Part shown: positions 34,006 to 46,315 of the stretch, piece after piece
Layout of the letters: each line of letters begins with the position of its first letter
Position numbering within the stretch: position 1 is the stretch's first letter
DNA from: Arachis hypogaea
Lineage: Eukaryota; Streptophyta; Magnoliopsida; Fabales; Fabaceae
Reading direction: 5' to 3'
Length of the DNA: 64,000 nucleotides
Assembly (NCBI RefSeq): GCF_003086295.3
Contig: NC_092039.1
Location: 65,987,649-66,051,648 of the forward strand
Translations under genes and position numbers: made by a program
Notes under the pieces: generated by a model
The model's input: only the letters and a program-made list of their open reading frames with translations
The model's database searches: none
Told to the model about the DNA's origin: nothing

Positions 34006-37000
34006 AGCTTTATGATACCATGGACATTAGAGGGCACTTGTACCAAGACAGATCTATGTGATCTTGGGACAAGTATCAACCTAGTACCTGCATCCACTAT
34101 CAGAAGGCTTGGCATGGCAGAAGAAATCAAACCAACCAGGATCTTTCTTCAACTTGCTAATGGCTCCATTAATACCCATCAGGCATGATTGAGGATGTGA
34201 TTCTCACAGTTGGGCCATTTGCATTCCCCACGGATTTTGTAGTGCTGGAGACAGAGGAGCACAAGAGTGCAACTCTCATCCTAGGAAGACCTTTCCTAGC
34301 AACTGGACGAACCCTCATTGATGTCGAAAATGGGGAAGTGACCCTGAGAGTCAATAAGGATGAGTTCAGACACATCAAATGACTGCATGAGCATTGATGT
34401 TATTGACTCCCTAGTGGAGGAGATCAATATGGCTGAGAGTCTCGAGTCAGAGCTAGAGGATATCTTTAAAGATGTTCAGCCTGATCTGGAGGAATCAGAG
34501 AGAATAATAGAACCTCTGAAAACCCCTCAAGAAGAGGAGAAACCTCCTAAACCCGAGCTCAAACCATTGCCACCATCCCTGAAATATGCATTTTTGGGAG
34601 AAGGTGACACTTTTTCTGTAATCATAAGCTCTGCCTTAGAGCCACATGAAGAGGAAGCACTAATTCAAGTGCTAAGGACACACAAGACAGCTCTTGGGTG
34701 GTCCATCAGTGATCTTAAGGGCATTAGCCCAGCCAGATGCATGCACAATATCCTCTAGGAGGATGATGCTAAGCCAGTGGTTCAACCACAGAGGCGGCTG
34801 AATCTGGCTATGAAGGAGGTGGTACAAAAGGAGGTCACTAAATTACTAGATGCTGGGATTATTTATCCTATTTCTGATAGCCCCTGGGTGAGCCCTGTCC
34901 AAGTTGTCCCCAAGAAGGGAGGCATGACAATGGTTCATAATGAAAAGAATGAACTGGTTCCTACAAGAACAGTTACGGGTTGGCGCATGTGTATTGACTA
35001 CAGAAGACTCAATACAGCCACCAGAAAGGATCATTTTCCTTTACCATTCATAGACCAGATGCTAGAAAGACTAGCAGGTCATAATTACTACTGCTTTCTG
35101 GATGGCTATTCAGGTTACAACCAGATTGCAGTAGATCCCTAGGATCAAGAGAAAATAGCATTCACATGTCCATCTAGAGTGTTTGCTTACAGAATGATGC
35201 CATTTGGTCTGTGTAATACACCTGCAACCTTTCAGAGGTGCATGCTCTCTATTTTCTCTGATATGGTGAAAAAGTTTCTGGAAGTCTTCATGGACGACTT
35301 CTCAGTATTTTGAGACTCATTCAGCTCTTGTCTTGACCATCTAGCACTTGTTCTGAAAAGGTGCCAAGAGACTAACCTGGTTTTAAACTGGGAAAAATGT
35401 CACTTTATGGTGACTGAAGGAATCATCCTTGGGCATAAAATTTCGAACAAAGGAATAGAGGTGGATCAAGCTAAGGTAGAGGTAATTGAAAAATTACCAC
35501 CACCTACCAATATTAAAGCAATCAGAAGCTTTCTGGGGCATACAGGATTCTATAGGAGGTTTATAAAAGATTTTTCAAAAATTGCAAAACCTCTGAGTAA
35601 TCTGCTAGCTACTAACATGCTATTCATCTTTGATAAGGAGTGTCTGCAGGCATTTGAGACTCTGAAAGCTAAGCTGGTCACAGCACCAGTCAACTCTGCA
35701 CCAGACTGGACATTACCATTTGAACTAATGTGTGATGCCAGTGACCATGCCATTGGTGTAGTGTTAGGACAAAGGCATGACAAGCTTCTGCACGTCATTT
35801 ATTATGCCAGTCGTATTTTAAATGATGCACAAAAGAACTACATGACCACAGAAAAAGAGTTACTTGCAGTGGTTTACGCCATTGACAAGTTCATATCTTA
35901 TTTAGTAGGATCAAAAGTGATTATGTACACTGACCATGCTGCTCTTAAATATCCACTCACAAAGAAGGATTCAAAACCCAGACTCATAAGATGGGTGTTG
36001 CTTCTGTAAGAGTTTGATATAGAAATAAGAGACAGAAAAGGGATAGAGAACCAAGTAGCAGATCACCTGTCCCGAATAGAACCAATAGAAGGGGCGTCCC
36101 TCCCTCTTACTGAAATCTCTGAAACCTTTCTGGATGAGCAACTCTTTGCCATCCAGGAAGTACCATGGTTTGCAGACATTGCAAACTACAAGGCTGTGAG
36201 ATTCATACCCAAGCAGTATAGTAGGCAGCAATCAAAGAAATTGATCTCGGATGCAAAGTACTATCTGTGTGATGAACCATATCTCTTCAAGAGATGTGCA
36301 GACAGAATAATCCGTAGATGTGTGCCTAAAGAAGAAGCACAGAAGATCCTCTGGCATTGCCAAGGATCACAGTATGAAGGACATTTTGAAAGTGAGCGAA
36401 TAGCCACTAGAGTCCTCCAATGTGGCTTCTATTGGCCTACTCTCTATAAAGACTCCCGAGAGTTTGTACGTAATTGTGACAGTTGCCAAAGATCTGGAAA
36501 TATACCTCACGGTTATACCTTGCCTCAACAAGGGATCTTGGAGATTGAGTTGTTTGATGTATGTGGTATTGACTTCATGGTGCCTTTCCCACCATCATAC
36601 TCAAACACTTATATTCTGGTGGCAGTGGATTATGTATCCAAATGGGTGGAGGCTATTGTAACACCCACTAATGATACTAAGACAGTGTTGAAATTCCTCC
36701 AGAAATATTTCTTCAGCAGATTTGGTGTCCCTAGAGTACTAATCAGTGATGGGGGCGCTCATTTCTGCAATAAACAACTTTACTCTACTGTGGTTCGATA
36801 TGGAGTTAGCCACAGGGTGGCAACTCCATATCATCCACAGACAAATGGGCAAGCTGAAGTCTTTAATAGAGAACTTAAAAGAATCCTAGAACAAACTATG
36901 ATTAACCGTAGAAGGGATTAGGCAAGAAGCTTGGATGATGCTCTGTAGGCATACAGAACAGCATTCAAGACTCCTATAGGGACCTCTCCATACCAGCTTG

Positions 37001-37372
37001 TGTATGGAAAAGCCTGTCACTTGCCAGTGGAACTGGAACACAAGGCCTATTGGGCAACTAGATTCCTAAACCTTGATGCCAAGTTAGTTGGAGAAAAACG
37101 ATTGCTCCAGTTAAATGAGCTTGAGGAATTTAGACTCAATGCTTTCGAAAATGCAAAAATTTACAAAGAGAAAGCAAAGATGGCATGATAAGAAGCTATC
37201 ATCCAGAGACTTTGAGCCAGGGCAGAAAGTTCTGCTGTTTAACTCTAGGCTCAGATTATTCCCTGGAAAGTTGAAATCCCAGTGGAGAGGACCATATGTG
37301 ATTACAGGTGTGTCACCATATGGATATGTAGAGCTTCAGGATAATGACTCTAACAAAAAACTTCATTCTTAA
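34006..37372 (+). pseudogene. element E protease, RT, RNase H, integrase (decayed)
   Basis: The protease has the active-site motif DLGTS at 34060-34074 and the hallmark LGRPFLATGRTLIDV near 34290. RT runs from about 34560 to 35330 with DSPWVSPVQVVPKKGG, GWRMCIDYRRLN, MPFGLCNTPATF and FMDDF (35287-35301). RNase H follows to about 36080 ([41 protein letters not shown]). Integrase runs from about 36210 to 37190: zinc site to CDSCQRSG, then GIDFMVPF, SDGGAHF and HPQTNGQAEVFN. The tail with FEPGQKVLLFNSRL ends at 37372. Stops occur at about 34756, 35140, 35312, 36007, 36919, 36946 and 37186, with several frameshifts. It is followed by TTGCTGGGAGGCAACCCAG, as after the pol of element I. Confidence 0.85.
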
Positions 37373-37589
37373 TGGACAGAGAGTCAAACATTATCCTGAA
37401 AGCAATTTCGAGCAAGAATGCTCAAAATTGAGACTTGATTAAAGCTCAGTAATAGTCCAGCTAAAGACAATAAACAAGCCCTTGCTGGGAGGCAACCCAG
37501 TCATTATCTTCAAGGTAAAGTATCAATTGCATGAGTTCACAGAGTTACAAAAGGATTCAGAGGATAAAACAGCAAAAGGAAGCTCACTG

Positions 37590-37860
37590 GTGCGAAAATG
37601 CCAGTAAAAGCTGTTTTGGGTGTTAAACGCCCAAAAGAAGTATCTACTGTGCGTTTAACGCCAGAATGGATACCATTCTGGGCGTTAAACGCCAGATTTG
37701 CAGCATCCTGGGCGTTGAAGAAAATACCCAGTGATAAAGGATTTTCTGGCATTTAACGCCAGCCAGAAGCTACAGTTGGGCGTTAAACGCCTAGGAGAAG
37801 CTACAGATGGGCGTTAAACGCCCAAAACATGCAGCAGTTGGGGGTTTAATGCCAGGATTG
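37590..37860 (+). repeat. palindrome-rich spacer between pol and ORF3 of element E
   Basis: About nine copies of GGCGTTAAACGCC variants. One is a perfect 17-base palindrome, TGGGCGTTAAACGCCCA (37808-37824). Spacing is 25-50 bp. The same motif is in the LTRs of this element. Confidence 0.85.
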
Positions 37861-38414
37861 TGGGGAGAAGGTAACTTCGTTTTCACTTAAAATTTTTTCC
37901 ATTTTTCATATTTCAATTCATAATTTCTTGCATAAAAATGTTACAAACTCTTATCTTTCAACTTGAATTTCGAAAAATTTTTAATCCTAAAAATCTTTCT
38001 TAATTTTTCTTCAATATCTTTTCAAACCTTTATCAAAACTCATTTATCTTTTTTGAAATCTTTTCAAATCTTTTTAAATTCTTCTCAAATCTTTTTAAAC
38101 TCATCATATCTTCTTTTCAAAATTCAGATTTATCATTTTCAAATATCTTTCATATCTTTTCAATTTTAAATTACATCTTTTTCTTATCATACTTATCTTT
38201 TATAAATCATATCTTCTATCCTATCTTCTTCAAAAATTTTTGAAAACCCACCCCCATTCCCTTTAAATCCGCGTTCGGCCTCCCTCCTCTCCTCCATAAT
38301 TCGAACTTGGCTTTCCCTCTATCCCTCTCCTTTCCTTTATTTTGCTTGAGGACAAGCAAACCTCTAAGTTTGGTGTGTTTATCCGTGATCACTAAGCCAA
38401 CACCAACTAAGATC
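37861..38414. other. AT-rich leader before ORF3 of element E
   Basis: Low-complexity ATCTTTTCAAA-type sequence with no ORF. It ends with GAGGACAAGCAAACCTCTAAGTTTGGTGTG shortly before the ORF3 start, a motif also seen before ORF3 of element I. Confidence 0.7.
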
Positions 38415-39548
38415 ATGGCTCCTAAGGGAAAATAAACCACTCTAAGAGGCAAGAAAGAGAATATTCCAAAACCACTTTGGAATCAAGGGAAATTCTTAAC
38501 CAAAGAACATTCAGACCATTAATACAAAATAATGGGTCTACGGTCAGTGATCCTAGAAGTTAAATTCGATCTGAAAGAAGACGAATATCCAGAGATCCAA
38601 GAGTAAATTCGAAACAAGAGCTGGGAAATCCTAGCTAATCCTAAAACAAAGGTGGGAAGAAACATGGTTTAGGAATTCTACTATAATCTGTGGCAAACAG
38701 ACAGGCAGAGAATAGTTGGAACCGCCTTCTATGACTTTCGAACTCTGGTCAGAGGGAAGATTGTTCATCTCCACCCTGACAAAATAAGAGAGATCTTCAA
38801 GCTGCCTTAACTGCAAGATGACCCAGACTCCTTTAATAGGAGAATGATGAGAACAAATAAGAACTTAGACACAATTCTAGAGGACATATGCCTCCCTGGA
38901 ACCAAGTGGACAACCAGCACAAAGGGTGTCCCAAACCAACTCAAGATAGGAGATCTCAAACTAGTTGCCAGAGGCTGGCTGGACTTTATTAGGCATTCTA
39001 TACTGCCCACTCGCAACCGCTCTGAAGTCACCATCAAAAGAGCAGTAATAATCCATTACATTATTTTGGAAAAAGAAGTGGAAGTTCATCAGCTGATTTC
39101 TTGTGAACTTTACACAATTGCAAATAAGAACTCCAAAGATGCCAAATTGGCTTATCCAAGCTTAATCTTTATGCTATATAAAGAAGCTGGGGTAAAGATG
39201 GGAGTAAATGAGTATATCTCAGTTGAGCAACCGATCACCAAAAAGTCAATGGAAGGACAACAAGTGCAGGACGACCCCATCAAGAGGAAAGCACAGGAGT
39301 TCCTCCCGGAAATCCCTCAAATTGAATAATGGGAGCGTCTTGAAGCATCTGTTACCAAGTTGCAAGAAGCTATGGACCAACTAAAGGAAGAACAGCAAAA
39401 TCAAAATAGCATGCTTTGCAAACTACTTGGGGAACAAGAAGAGCAAGGGCGTGAACTGAATGAACTGAAGCGTCAAAAGCTATCTCTTGAAGGGCCAAGC
39501 ACCCCACAGACTAAAGGAGCATCCACCTCCCAAAATAAAGGTTGTTGA
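38415..39548 (+). pseudogene. element E ORF3, putative plant transposon protein (Transposase_32-like)
   Basis: About 377 codons in one main frame, from the ATG at 38415 (MAPKGK, then a stop) to TGA at 39548. The stop codons cluster mostly in the first third (38433-38810); after that one open run of 161 residues carries the family core. The core reads LVARGWLDFIRHSILPTRNRSEVTIKRAVIIHYI, then EVEVHQLISCELYTIANKN and KLAYPSLIFMLYKEAGVKMGV. A further stop at 39327 precedes a coiled-coil end (LKEEQQNQNSMLCKLLGEQEEQGRELNELK). The family occurs in many plant Ty3-gypsy elements; its function is unknown. It sits where env-like ORFs lie in Athila elements, but no membrane segment or signal peptide is present. 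Confidence 0.8.
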
Positions 39549-40620
39549 GTCCTAATCTTAGCCTTAACTCTGTGATAATTGTTCCTATCAGGAATTTACC
39601 TTAGAAGTTATATATGAGTAGTAGTAATTAGTATCTTTATTTTGATTTTATCTCCAATTAAGCTATAATTTATTTTTCCCATCATCATCAAACAAGAATA
39701 AAATAGCAAATTTTTAGAATGAGGAGGCAATATTTTTTCGAGTTTTTAATAAGAAAAATTCAAATTATTTATATGTGGTGGCAATACTTTTTGTCTTCTG
39801 AATAAATGCCTGAACAGTGCATAATTTTGATAATGGAGTTTATGAATGTTAAATCTGTTGGCTCTTGAAGGAATGATGAATAAGAGAAATGTTATTGATG
39901 ATCTGAAAAATCATGAAATTGATTCTTGAAGCAAGAAAAAGTAGTGAAAAACAAAGCTTGCAAAAAAACAAAAGAAAAAGAAAAAGCTAGCAGAAAAAGC
40001 CAATAGCCCCTTAAACCAAAAAGCAAGGGCAAAAAGAATCCAAGGCTTTGAGCATCAATGGAAAGGAGGGCCTAAAGGAATAAAATCATGGCCTAAGCGG
40101 CTAAATCAAGCTGTCCCTAACCATGTGCTTGTGTCATGAAGGTCCAGGTGAAGAGCTTGAGACTGAGTGGTTAAAGTCGTGATCCAAAGCAAAAGAGTGT
40201 ACCTAAGAACTATGGACACCTCTAACTGGGGGCTTTAGCAAAGCTGAGTTACAATCTGAAAAGGTTCACCCAGTTATGTGTCTGTGGCATTTATGAATCT
40301 GGTGGTAATACTAGAAAATAATGCTTAGGGTCACAGCCAAGACTTATAAGTAACTGTGTTCAAGAATCAACATACTGAAATAGGAGAACCAATAACATTA
40401 TCTGAATTCTGAGTTCCTATGGATGCCAATCATTTTGAATTTCAAAGGATAAAGTGAGATGCCAAAACTGTTCGGAAGCAAAAAGCTATTAGTCCTGCTC
40501 ATCTAATTATAATCTGAGCTTCACTTAAAACTCTGAGATATTATTGCTTCTTGATTTCTTTTTATCCTATTTTATTTATCTAGTTGCTTGGGGACAAGCA
40601 ACAGTTTAAGTTTGGTGATG
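39549..40620 (+). other. element E conserved 3' non-coding region and polypurine tract
   Basis: Non-coding. It is similar to the same region in D and H. It ends with AGTTTAAGTTTGGTGATG directly before the 3' LTR. Confidence 0.75.
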
Positions 40621-42126
40621 TGATGAGCGGATATTTTATACGCTTTTCGGGGGTAATTTCATGTAGTTTTTAGGCAAAAATTCATATTTCTGGACTTTAC
40701 TATGAGTTTGTGTGTTCTTCTGTGATTTCAGGTATTTTCTGGCTGAAATTGAAGGATCTAAGCAAAAATCTTATTCATGTTGAAAAAAGGACTGCTGATG
40801 CTGTTGGATTCTGACCTCCCTGCACTCGGAATGGATTTTTTGCAGCTACAAGAGTCCAATTGGCGCGCTCTTAATTGCGTTGGAAAGTAGACATCCAGGG
40901 CTTTCCAGCAATATATAATAGTTTATACTTTGCTCGAAGATAAATGACGTAAACTAGCGTTTGACGCCAATTCCATGTTCCATTCTGGCGTTAAACGCCA
41001 GAAACAGGTTACAACCTGGCGTTTAACTCCAGAAATAGCCTATGCACGTGTAAAGCTCAAAGCTCAGCCCCAGCACATACCAAGTGGGCCTCAGAAGTGG
41101 ATTTCTGCACTATCTATCTCAGTTTACTCATTTTCTGTAAACCTATGTTACTAGTTTAGTATTTAAACAACTTTTAGAGATTTATTTTGTACCTCATGAC
41201 ATTTTAGATCTGAACTTTGTATTTCTGATGGCATGAGTCTCTAAACCGCATTGTTGGGGGTGAGGAGCTCTGCTGTGTCTTGATGAATTAATGCAATTAC
41301 TTATGTTTTCCATTCAAACACGCTTGTTTCATTCTAAGATATTTATTCGTACTTAACCATGATGAATGTGATGATTCGTGACACTTATCACCATTCTTAA
41401 CCTATGAACGTGTGCCTGACAACCACTTCTGTTCTACCTTAGATTGAATAAGTATCTCTTGGGTTTCTGGCTCACAAGTCTGATTGCCTCTCTTGACAAC
41501 AGAGCATTCAGATCCGTGAGACCAGAGTCTTCGTGGTATAAGCTAGAATCCATGGGCAGCATCCTTGAGATCCAGAAAGTCTAAACCTTGTCTGTGGTAT
41601 TCCAAGTAGGATCCAGGAAGGGATAACTGTGACGAGCTTCAAACTCATAAGTGTTGGGCATGTGACATATGCAAAAGGATCATTGGATCTTATTCCAACA
41701 CAAGTGAGAACCGGCAGATGATTAGCCATGTACATGGACCTTTTTCACTGAGAGGATGGATGGTAGCCATTAACAACGGTGATCCACCAACATACAGCTT
41801 GCCATGGAAGAGCCTTGCGTGCGTGAAGAAGATGACAATAGGAAAGCAGAGATTCAGAAGACAAAGCATCTCCAAAACTCCAACATATTCTCCATTACTA
41901 CATAACAAGTATTTATTTCTTGCCCTCTTGTTCATTTGCAAGTCAACTGATAATTATAATTGATATCCTGACTAAGAGTTACAAGATAACCATAGCTTGC
42001 TTCAAGCCAATAATCTCCGTGGGATCGACCCTTACTCACGTAAGGTATTACTTGGATGACCCAGTGCACTTGCTGGTTAGTTGTGCGAAGTTGTGAAGAA
42101 ATTGTGATTTACAATTTTGTGTACCA
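40621..42126 (+). repeat. element E 3' LTR
   Basis: 1506 bp, TGATGAGCGGATATTTTATA ... TTTTGTGTACCA. It contains the shared block (about 40850-40920). It also contains the perfect palindrome CTGGCGTTAAACGCCAG (40985-41001, extended by TT/AA on the outside). It is followed by CACGC, the target duplication. Confidence 0.9.
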
Positions 42127-42369
42127 CACGCAAGTGCATTTTTTGTGGCGTTTGCTTTAAGTGGCACGCCAGTTTTACACGCCCAGCTTCTTGTTTGTCT
42201 TTTACCCATTTTTGATGCCTTTTTCACCTGCAATTCAGCACAACTCATCTTAAAGTAGTGTACCATAATATTCATCAAATAATGCATGAATTGTACTGAT
42301 CAAATGAGATTTATGCTCTTTTATGGTATTCTGTATACAAGAAAGAAGGGTATATGATCCAAGTCATCA
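42127..42369 (-). repeat. element II 5' LTR, second segment
   Basis: The LTR of element II resumes after element E. Its minus-strand start, TGATGACTTGGATCATATACCC, matches the start of the LTR at 57536. CCACT follows at 42370. Confidence 0.85.
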
Positions 42370-42374
42370 CCACT

Positions 42375-43147
42375 CACCAACTTGATCTAGGCTAACAAGC
42401 ATTTGGATAAATTAAATTTTTAAGGAGTAAGCCCAGAGATTAAGTTTGGTGTGGCCACTACCATGCGAGAATCAATCAGCAAGCCCAATACCGCTCAAAT
42501 TGGAAGCATTTAGTACATTGGTGGAGGCTTGAATGTGGATTTTAATGTGTTCATGAAAGGATTAAAATTATTTCTTCCCTATGAACACATTAAAAATCCA
42601 ATGATAAACCCAATTTATTGAGATGCAAATGAATTAAGTTTGGTATCCCAAGGGACACCCATCAGTTGCAATCTCATTCACTAGCATTAAAAAGGAATGT
42701 GGAGGATGATTTTGTCATTACTAATGGGGTTTTCATTTTCTTTTTTCAGGAGATTGACTGGGGCCCACTTGATAGATAACAAGGAGGTCAAAGTATACTT
42801 GCACTTTGGAACTCAACATCTTTAGAGAGCACAGCGGGATAAGGGTTGGCACCTCTTCCCACGCTAGGCGCCACTCCCCAAGTGGAAAACATTGAATTCC
42901 CTTCTTTTCCCACCATCAAACCACACCCTTCACTCTTATATATCCCCTACCCCCCATTCCCTCCACATAACAAACTCATAGAGCCCTTTCTTTCTTCTCT
43001 CGTTCTTCTTTTTCTTTATCTCTCTACTTGATTGGGACAATCAAGTGCTAAGTTTGGTGTTGGAGCAAAATCTTGTTTTGCTTGTATTTCTTCGCAACAC
43101 TCCACTAATATCTTAGAACCCTTAAACACTCTCGTTTTCTCCACCCA
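42375..43147. other. element I spacer before ORF3
   Basis: Non-coding. AAGTTTGGTGT recurs at 42443, 42636 (variant) and 43051. That motif marks pol-to-ORF3 spacers and polypurine regions throughout these elements. Confidence 0.65.
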
Positions 43148-44396
43148 ATGGCACCACCAGGATCCTCAACCTCAGAAAAAAAAGACTAAAGAACCAACCT
43201 CAGGTTCCTCAAGCTCAAACTTCAATGAGTACAAATTCCTCTCAGCATTCAACCAAAACCAATTCTATGGTTGGGTGAGTGAGAGGGAGATCATCCCAGA
43301 GGTCGGCTTCCAACTAGGAAGGAATGAGCACCTTGTGATGAACATTGAGATCAACAACAGGGGCTAGGCACTCTTCTGCAACCCACCAAAGAAAGTGGTG
43401 GAAGGTGTGGTAAGGGAGTTTTATGCCAATGCCGTGCCACAGCCAGGGCAAACCTATGGGTATATCAGCTATGTGAGGGGAAAGACCATTGACTATAGTC
43501 CCTCTAACATAGAGAGGGTGCTGATGGTGAAAAAGGTCAACTCCACTCGAAGTTATGAGGAGAGGATGAAGCAACCAGACCTAGGATTTGATGAAATCCT
43601 GAATGAAATTTATGTACTAAATGTGTAGTGGATCAATGATAAAGATGGAAAACTCAACCAGCTGAGGAGAAGGGACTTGAGCCCCCAAGCTAGGGGGTGG
43701 TTAGACTTTGTGAGAAGGTCTTTGATCCCTACATCAAACATATCTGAGGTGACCAAGGAGAGGGCTGTACTTATATACAGTATAATGAAGGGAGAGAACG
43801 TGAATGTTGGGGAGTTCATTGCCAACAACATGAACAAGATACTGAAAAGCACTAACGAGAGCACAAAATTGGCATTCCCCAGCATCATACAAGAGCTATG
43901 TGATGACACTGGAGTTGAGAAGGTGATTGATGAGGTGTTGGTGAAGCAAGATAAGTCTATAACTACCAAGAAGATAGCCAAGGTGTTGGCCATCAATCCA
44001 CTTCAAAGGGCTAGAGAGCATAGAGCTCACGTTTATGTGCCACACCCACAACAATAAGAGGAAGAAGAGGAAGAGGAGTAACCACAATTTCTGGCGCGTC
44101 AACCACCACCATACCAACAATACCAACAATTTCCTAAAGGAATGAACTGGGAGTAGCTACAAGGAGACGTGCTCCAAATAAAGGGAGATCTGCATCAATT
44201 GCGGGAAGATGTCAACCAATTTCAAAGTAGCCAAAGGGAGCAATAGAACCAAGTGAATGAGAAAATACACAACCTCTAAGGAAGTTTTGAGCAAGCAAGG
44301 AAGGAATAGCAAGAGAAGTTTGATTGGGGTGAGGTGCAAAGTGCACTTAACAAGGTGGTGGAGCAAAACAAATGGCAACAGAGGAACCTTGCTGAG
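43148..44396 (+). pseudogene. element I ORF3, first part (Transposase_32-like)
   Basis: The start taken is the ATG at 43148 (MAPPGSSTSE). The frame shifts at an A8 run (43176-43183) into the family frame: NEYKFLSAFNQNQFYGWVSERE, VVREFYANAVP, YISYVRGKTIDYSPSNIERVL, LSPQARGWLDFVRRSLIPTS, VTKERAVLIYSIMKGENVNV and LAFPSIIQELCDDTGV. These are the hallmarks of the plant transposon-protein family. Stops lie at 43364, 43626 and 44055, and more follow in the Glu/Gln-rich part. The frame is cut at 44396 by the solo LTR F; the remainder is at 56258-56580. Role unknown. Confidence 0.85.
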
Positions 44397-44625
44397 TGAT
44401 GACATGTCATCATATACCTATTTTTCTATGCTTTTTCATACAAGAAATTGATGATTTGTGCTTAAATATTGAATGCTTTTATACTTAATTGGTATATTTC
44501 CTTGATCTTTTAATTTTATAAATCTTGTAGGAAATAAGAAGAAAAAGAAGCAAAGAAGCACAAAAAAGGAGAAAAAAAAGAGCTTTGGGACACACTTTGA
44601 AGTTGGAGCACACTTTGGAGCCTTA

Positions 44626-45482
44626 GGCCACGCTTTTAAAAGCGTGGCCCATGACCAAATTAAAGGAGAATAGGCAATCAGCACACACTGCCCTGCTTTT
44701 GCCAAGGGCAGGGCAGAATCGTGATGCAAAGTGAGGTTGGAAGCAAGAATTTTCGCTAAGGTAAAATCTGGGCGCTCACAACATGACCATGCCTTCTTCA
44801 AAGGGCTATAACTTGAGCTACAGACGTTCAATTGATGTGCTTCCAGTTGCGTTAAAAAGCTGACATTCAGAGCTTTCCAACGATATATAGAAATCCATAT
44901 TTGGCATACAATTGTGGTAGGAACAGAAGGCATCTTTAAGGGCAAAAAATAAGCGAAAATAAACCAATGTGCTTCCACCAAGGTTCGAAGCTGGAGCCTC
45001 ACCCCAAAGCAAGTAGCGCTCATTTTTCTGCTTTGCCCTCTTGGAGAGCAGGGCAATGTCGTGCTCTTCATGAAAAATCAAGGAAAATTGCTCCCCCAAT
45101 TGCTTTCACCAAGGTTCGAACACAAGACCTCCAAGGAAGCCAAGCCTTAGGCGTGAATTAGGTGCCAAGGAAACCAAGGAAAAGAGCAGCGTGTGCCTCC
45201 ACCAAGTTTCGAACTTGGAACCTCACCTTTTGGCAACATTGCCCTGCCCTTCGCAAGGGCAGGGCAGCAATTCTTGGTGCATGGCACAAAAATTGGCACG
45301 GCCAGCTTGCACAATTGTCGCGCACCAAAGGAGTTTCGGCCAGCAACAAACGCGCACCATGGCAACTCTGCCCTGCCCACCACAAGGGCAGGGCAGCATC
45401 CTGACGCACCAAGCAAGCACGCTACGAGGGCCGCACGCACTATTTCTTGCTCTGCCCTCCACAAGGGCAGGGCAGCCTCCTG
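44626..45482. repeat. GCCCTGCCCT / AGGGCAGGGC hairpin array (solo LTR F)
   Basis: Hairpins: 44688-44716, 45241-45265 (10-bp arms, loop TCGCA), 45368-45396 (11-bp arms) and 45452-45470, plus a weaker one near 45040. They are preceded by a perfect 24-base palindrome at 44626-44649, whose left half is GGCCACGCTTTT. The shared block is at 44812-44900. The segment also repeats CTTCCACCAAGGTTCGAA at about 44975 and 45105, with a variant near 45197. Confidence 0.85.
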
Positions 45483-45513
45483 GGAGCAAACACTCATGGG
45501 CCAAAATTCAACC

Positions 45514-45966
45514 TGTTCCGGGGGTTACCTGAAACGTGCAACTCGGTCGTCTTAGAGAGGCCCGAGGTGGGGGGATTGATGACCCGAGCTTGATGTGCAG
45601 AGTGGTTGGTGGTTGTACCTGCAATGACACTCCGATGCTTAAGTTAGCATGGGTCCAAGCAGATATTTGAGTGGAATTAGAGTGTGCGTTATACCTGGGT
45701 GCTCCAGTGTATTTATAATAGTTGGCCGTGATCTTCCCTGGATAAGATATTCTTATCTTATCTTATCCTTTGGGAGTTTTATCCCTATCTTTGTGGAACC
45801 GCCTTTCCTAGGTCTTTTCGGCTTTTAGGTTTTGGGCTGCGTTCCTTCTGATGGGCCTTCTTAGCTTTGTTGTCCGAGGTCCGACCTCAGGCGTGGGCCT
45901 TTGGGACGAGGTCGGACCTATCATGGATTTTGCCGAGTTTGGAGGAGCTCGGTCAGGGTATGAACA
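45514..45966 (-). repeat. element G 3' LTR
   Basis: TGTTCCGGGGG ... GGGTATGAACA on plus. A TATA box on the minus strand (TATAAATAC) is at 45709-45717. No difference from 54802-55254 was seen. Confidence 0.95.
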
Positions 45967-45984
45967 GTGCCCCTGCCCGAGTTC
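45967..45984 (-). promoter_or_regulatory. polypurine tract of element G
   Basis: GAACTCGGGCAGGGGCAC on the minus strand, directly before the LTR start TGTTCATA. Confidence 0.75.
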
Positions 45985-46315
45985 ATCCTTTTTGAGAGGT
46001 CGAGCTCGGGCATAGTAGTTTTTCAAAATTTCAAAAATGGCCGTTCCTGCATTTATTGCATTTTACCGTTTCCCCTCGATTTCCGTTCGAGCTCTGTGAA
46101 GGCATTATTTATTTGCCCCTTTCCCCCTTTTCTTCGTTTATTCTGTTCCCTTCCTTTTTTCTGAGTTTTCGCCATTCTCCTTTTTTTGAGCATCGCTTCC
46201 TTTTTCTTTGTTCTTCTTCCCTGAATCTTTCCGCGTGTCTTTCCGGGGTTTCCTCTGCGTCGCCGTTCCGTTCTCCTTGCTTCGGAGCTCGTCGTCCTCG
46301 TTTCTTTCTTTCCAG

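Larger units (their letters stand above)
24633..42126 (+). mobile_element. element E: Athila-like Ty3-gypsy retrotransposon with ORF3, exact CACGC duplication
   Basis: 5' LTR (24633-24957 plus 30668-31893, split by element D), primer-binding site (31900-31917), gag (32522-34005), protease and pol (34006-37372), palindrome-rich spacer, ORF3 (38415-39548), conserved 3' non-coding region, polypurine tract, 3' LTR (40621-42126). CACGC occurs at 24628-24632 and 42127-42131. It is complete in layout but has many stops. It resembles the env-position ORF layout of retrovirus-like peanut elements, but nothing env-like (signal or membrane segment) is seen in ORF3. Confidence 0.85.
19932..42369 (-). mobile_element. 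element II: Athila-like element, deletion derivative with exact CCACT duplication
   Basis: Minus strand. The 5' LTR is split (22438-24632 plus 42127-42369) by element E. After it come a primer-binding site (22413-22430) and the first part of gag (22149 down to about 20985). The sequence then jumps into a truncated 3' LTR (19932-20984). Most of gag, all of pol and the first part of the 3' LTR are absent. CCACT occurs at both outer edges (19927-19931, 42370-42374). That confirms a single insertion into element I. Confidence 0.85.

Noticed and set aside
38415..39548. Envelope-like gene in element E
   Set aside because: The position fits, but there is no signal peptide, membrane segment or cysteine pattern. 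The sequence matches the plant transposon-protein family.
42846..43031. Short proline-rich ORF (61 aa)
   Set aside because: It lies in the non-coding spacer of element I, with no start context and no family match.
45162..45555. Several overlapping ORFs on both strands in LTR F
   Set aside because: They arise from the GC-rich hairpin array, which stays open in many frames; none looks like a protein.
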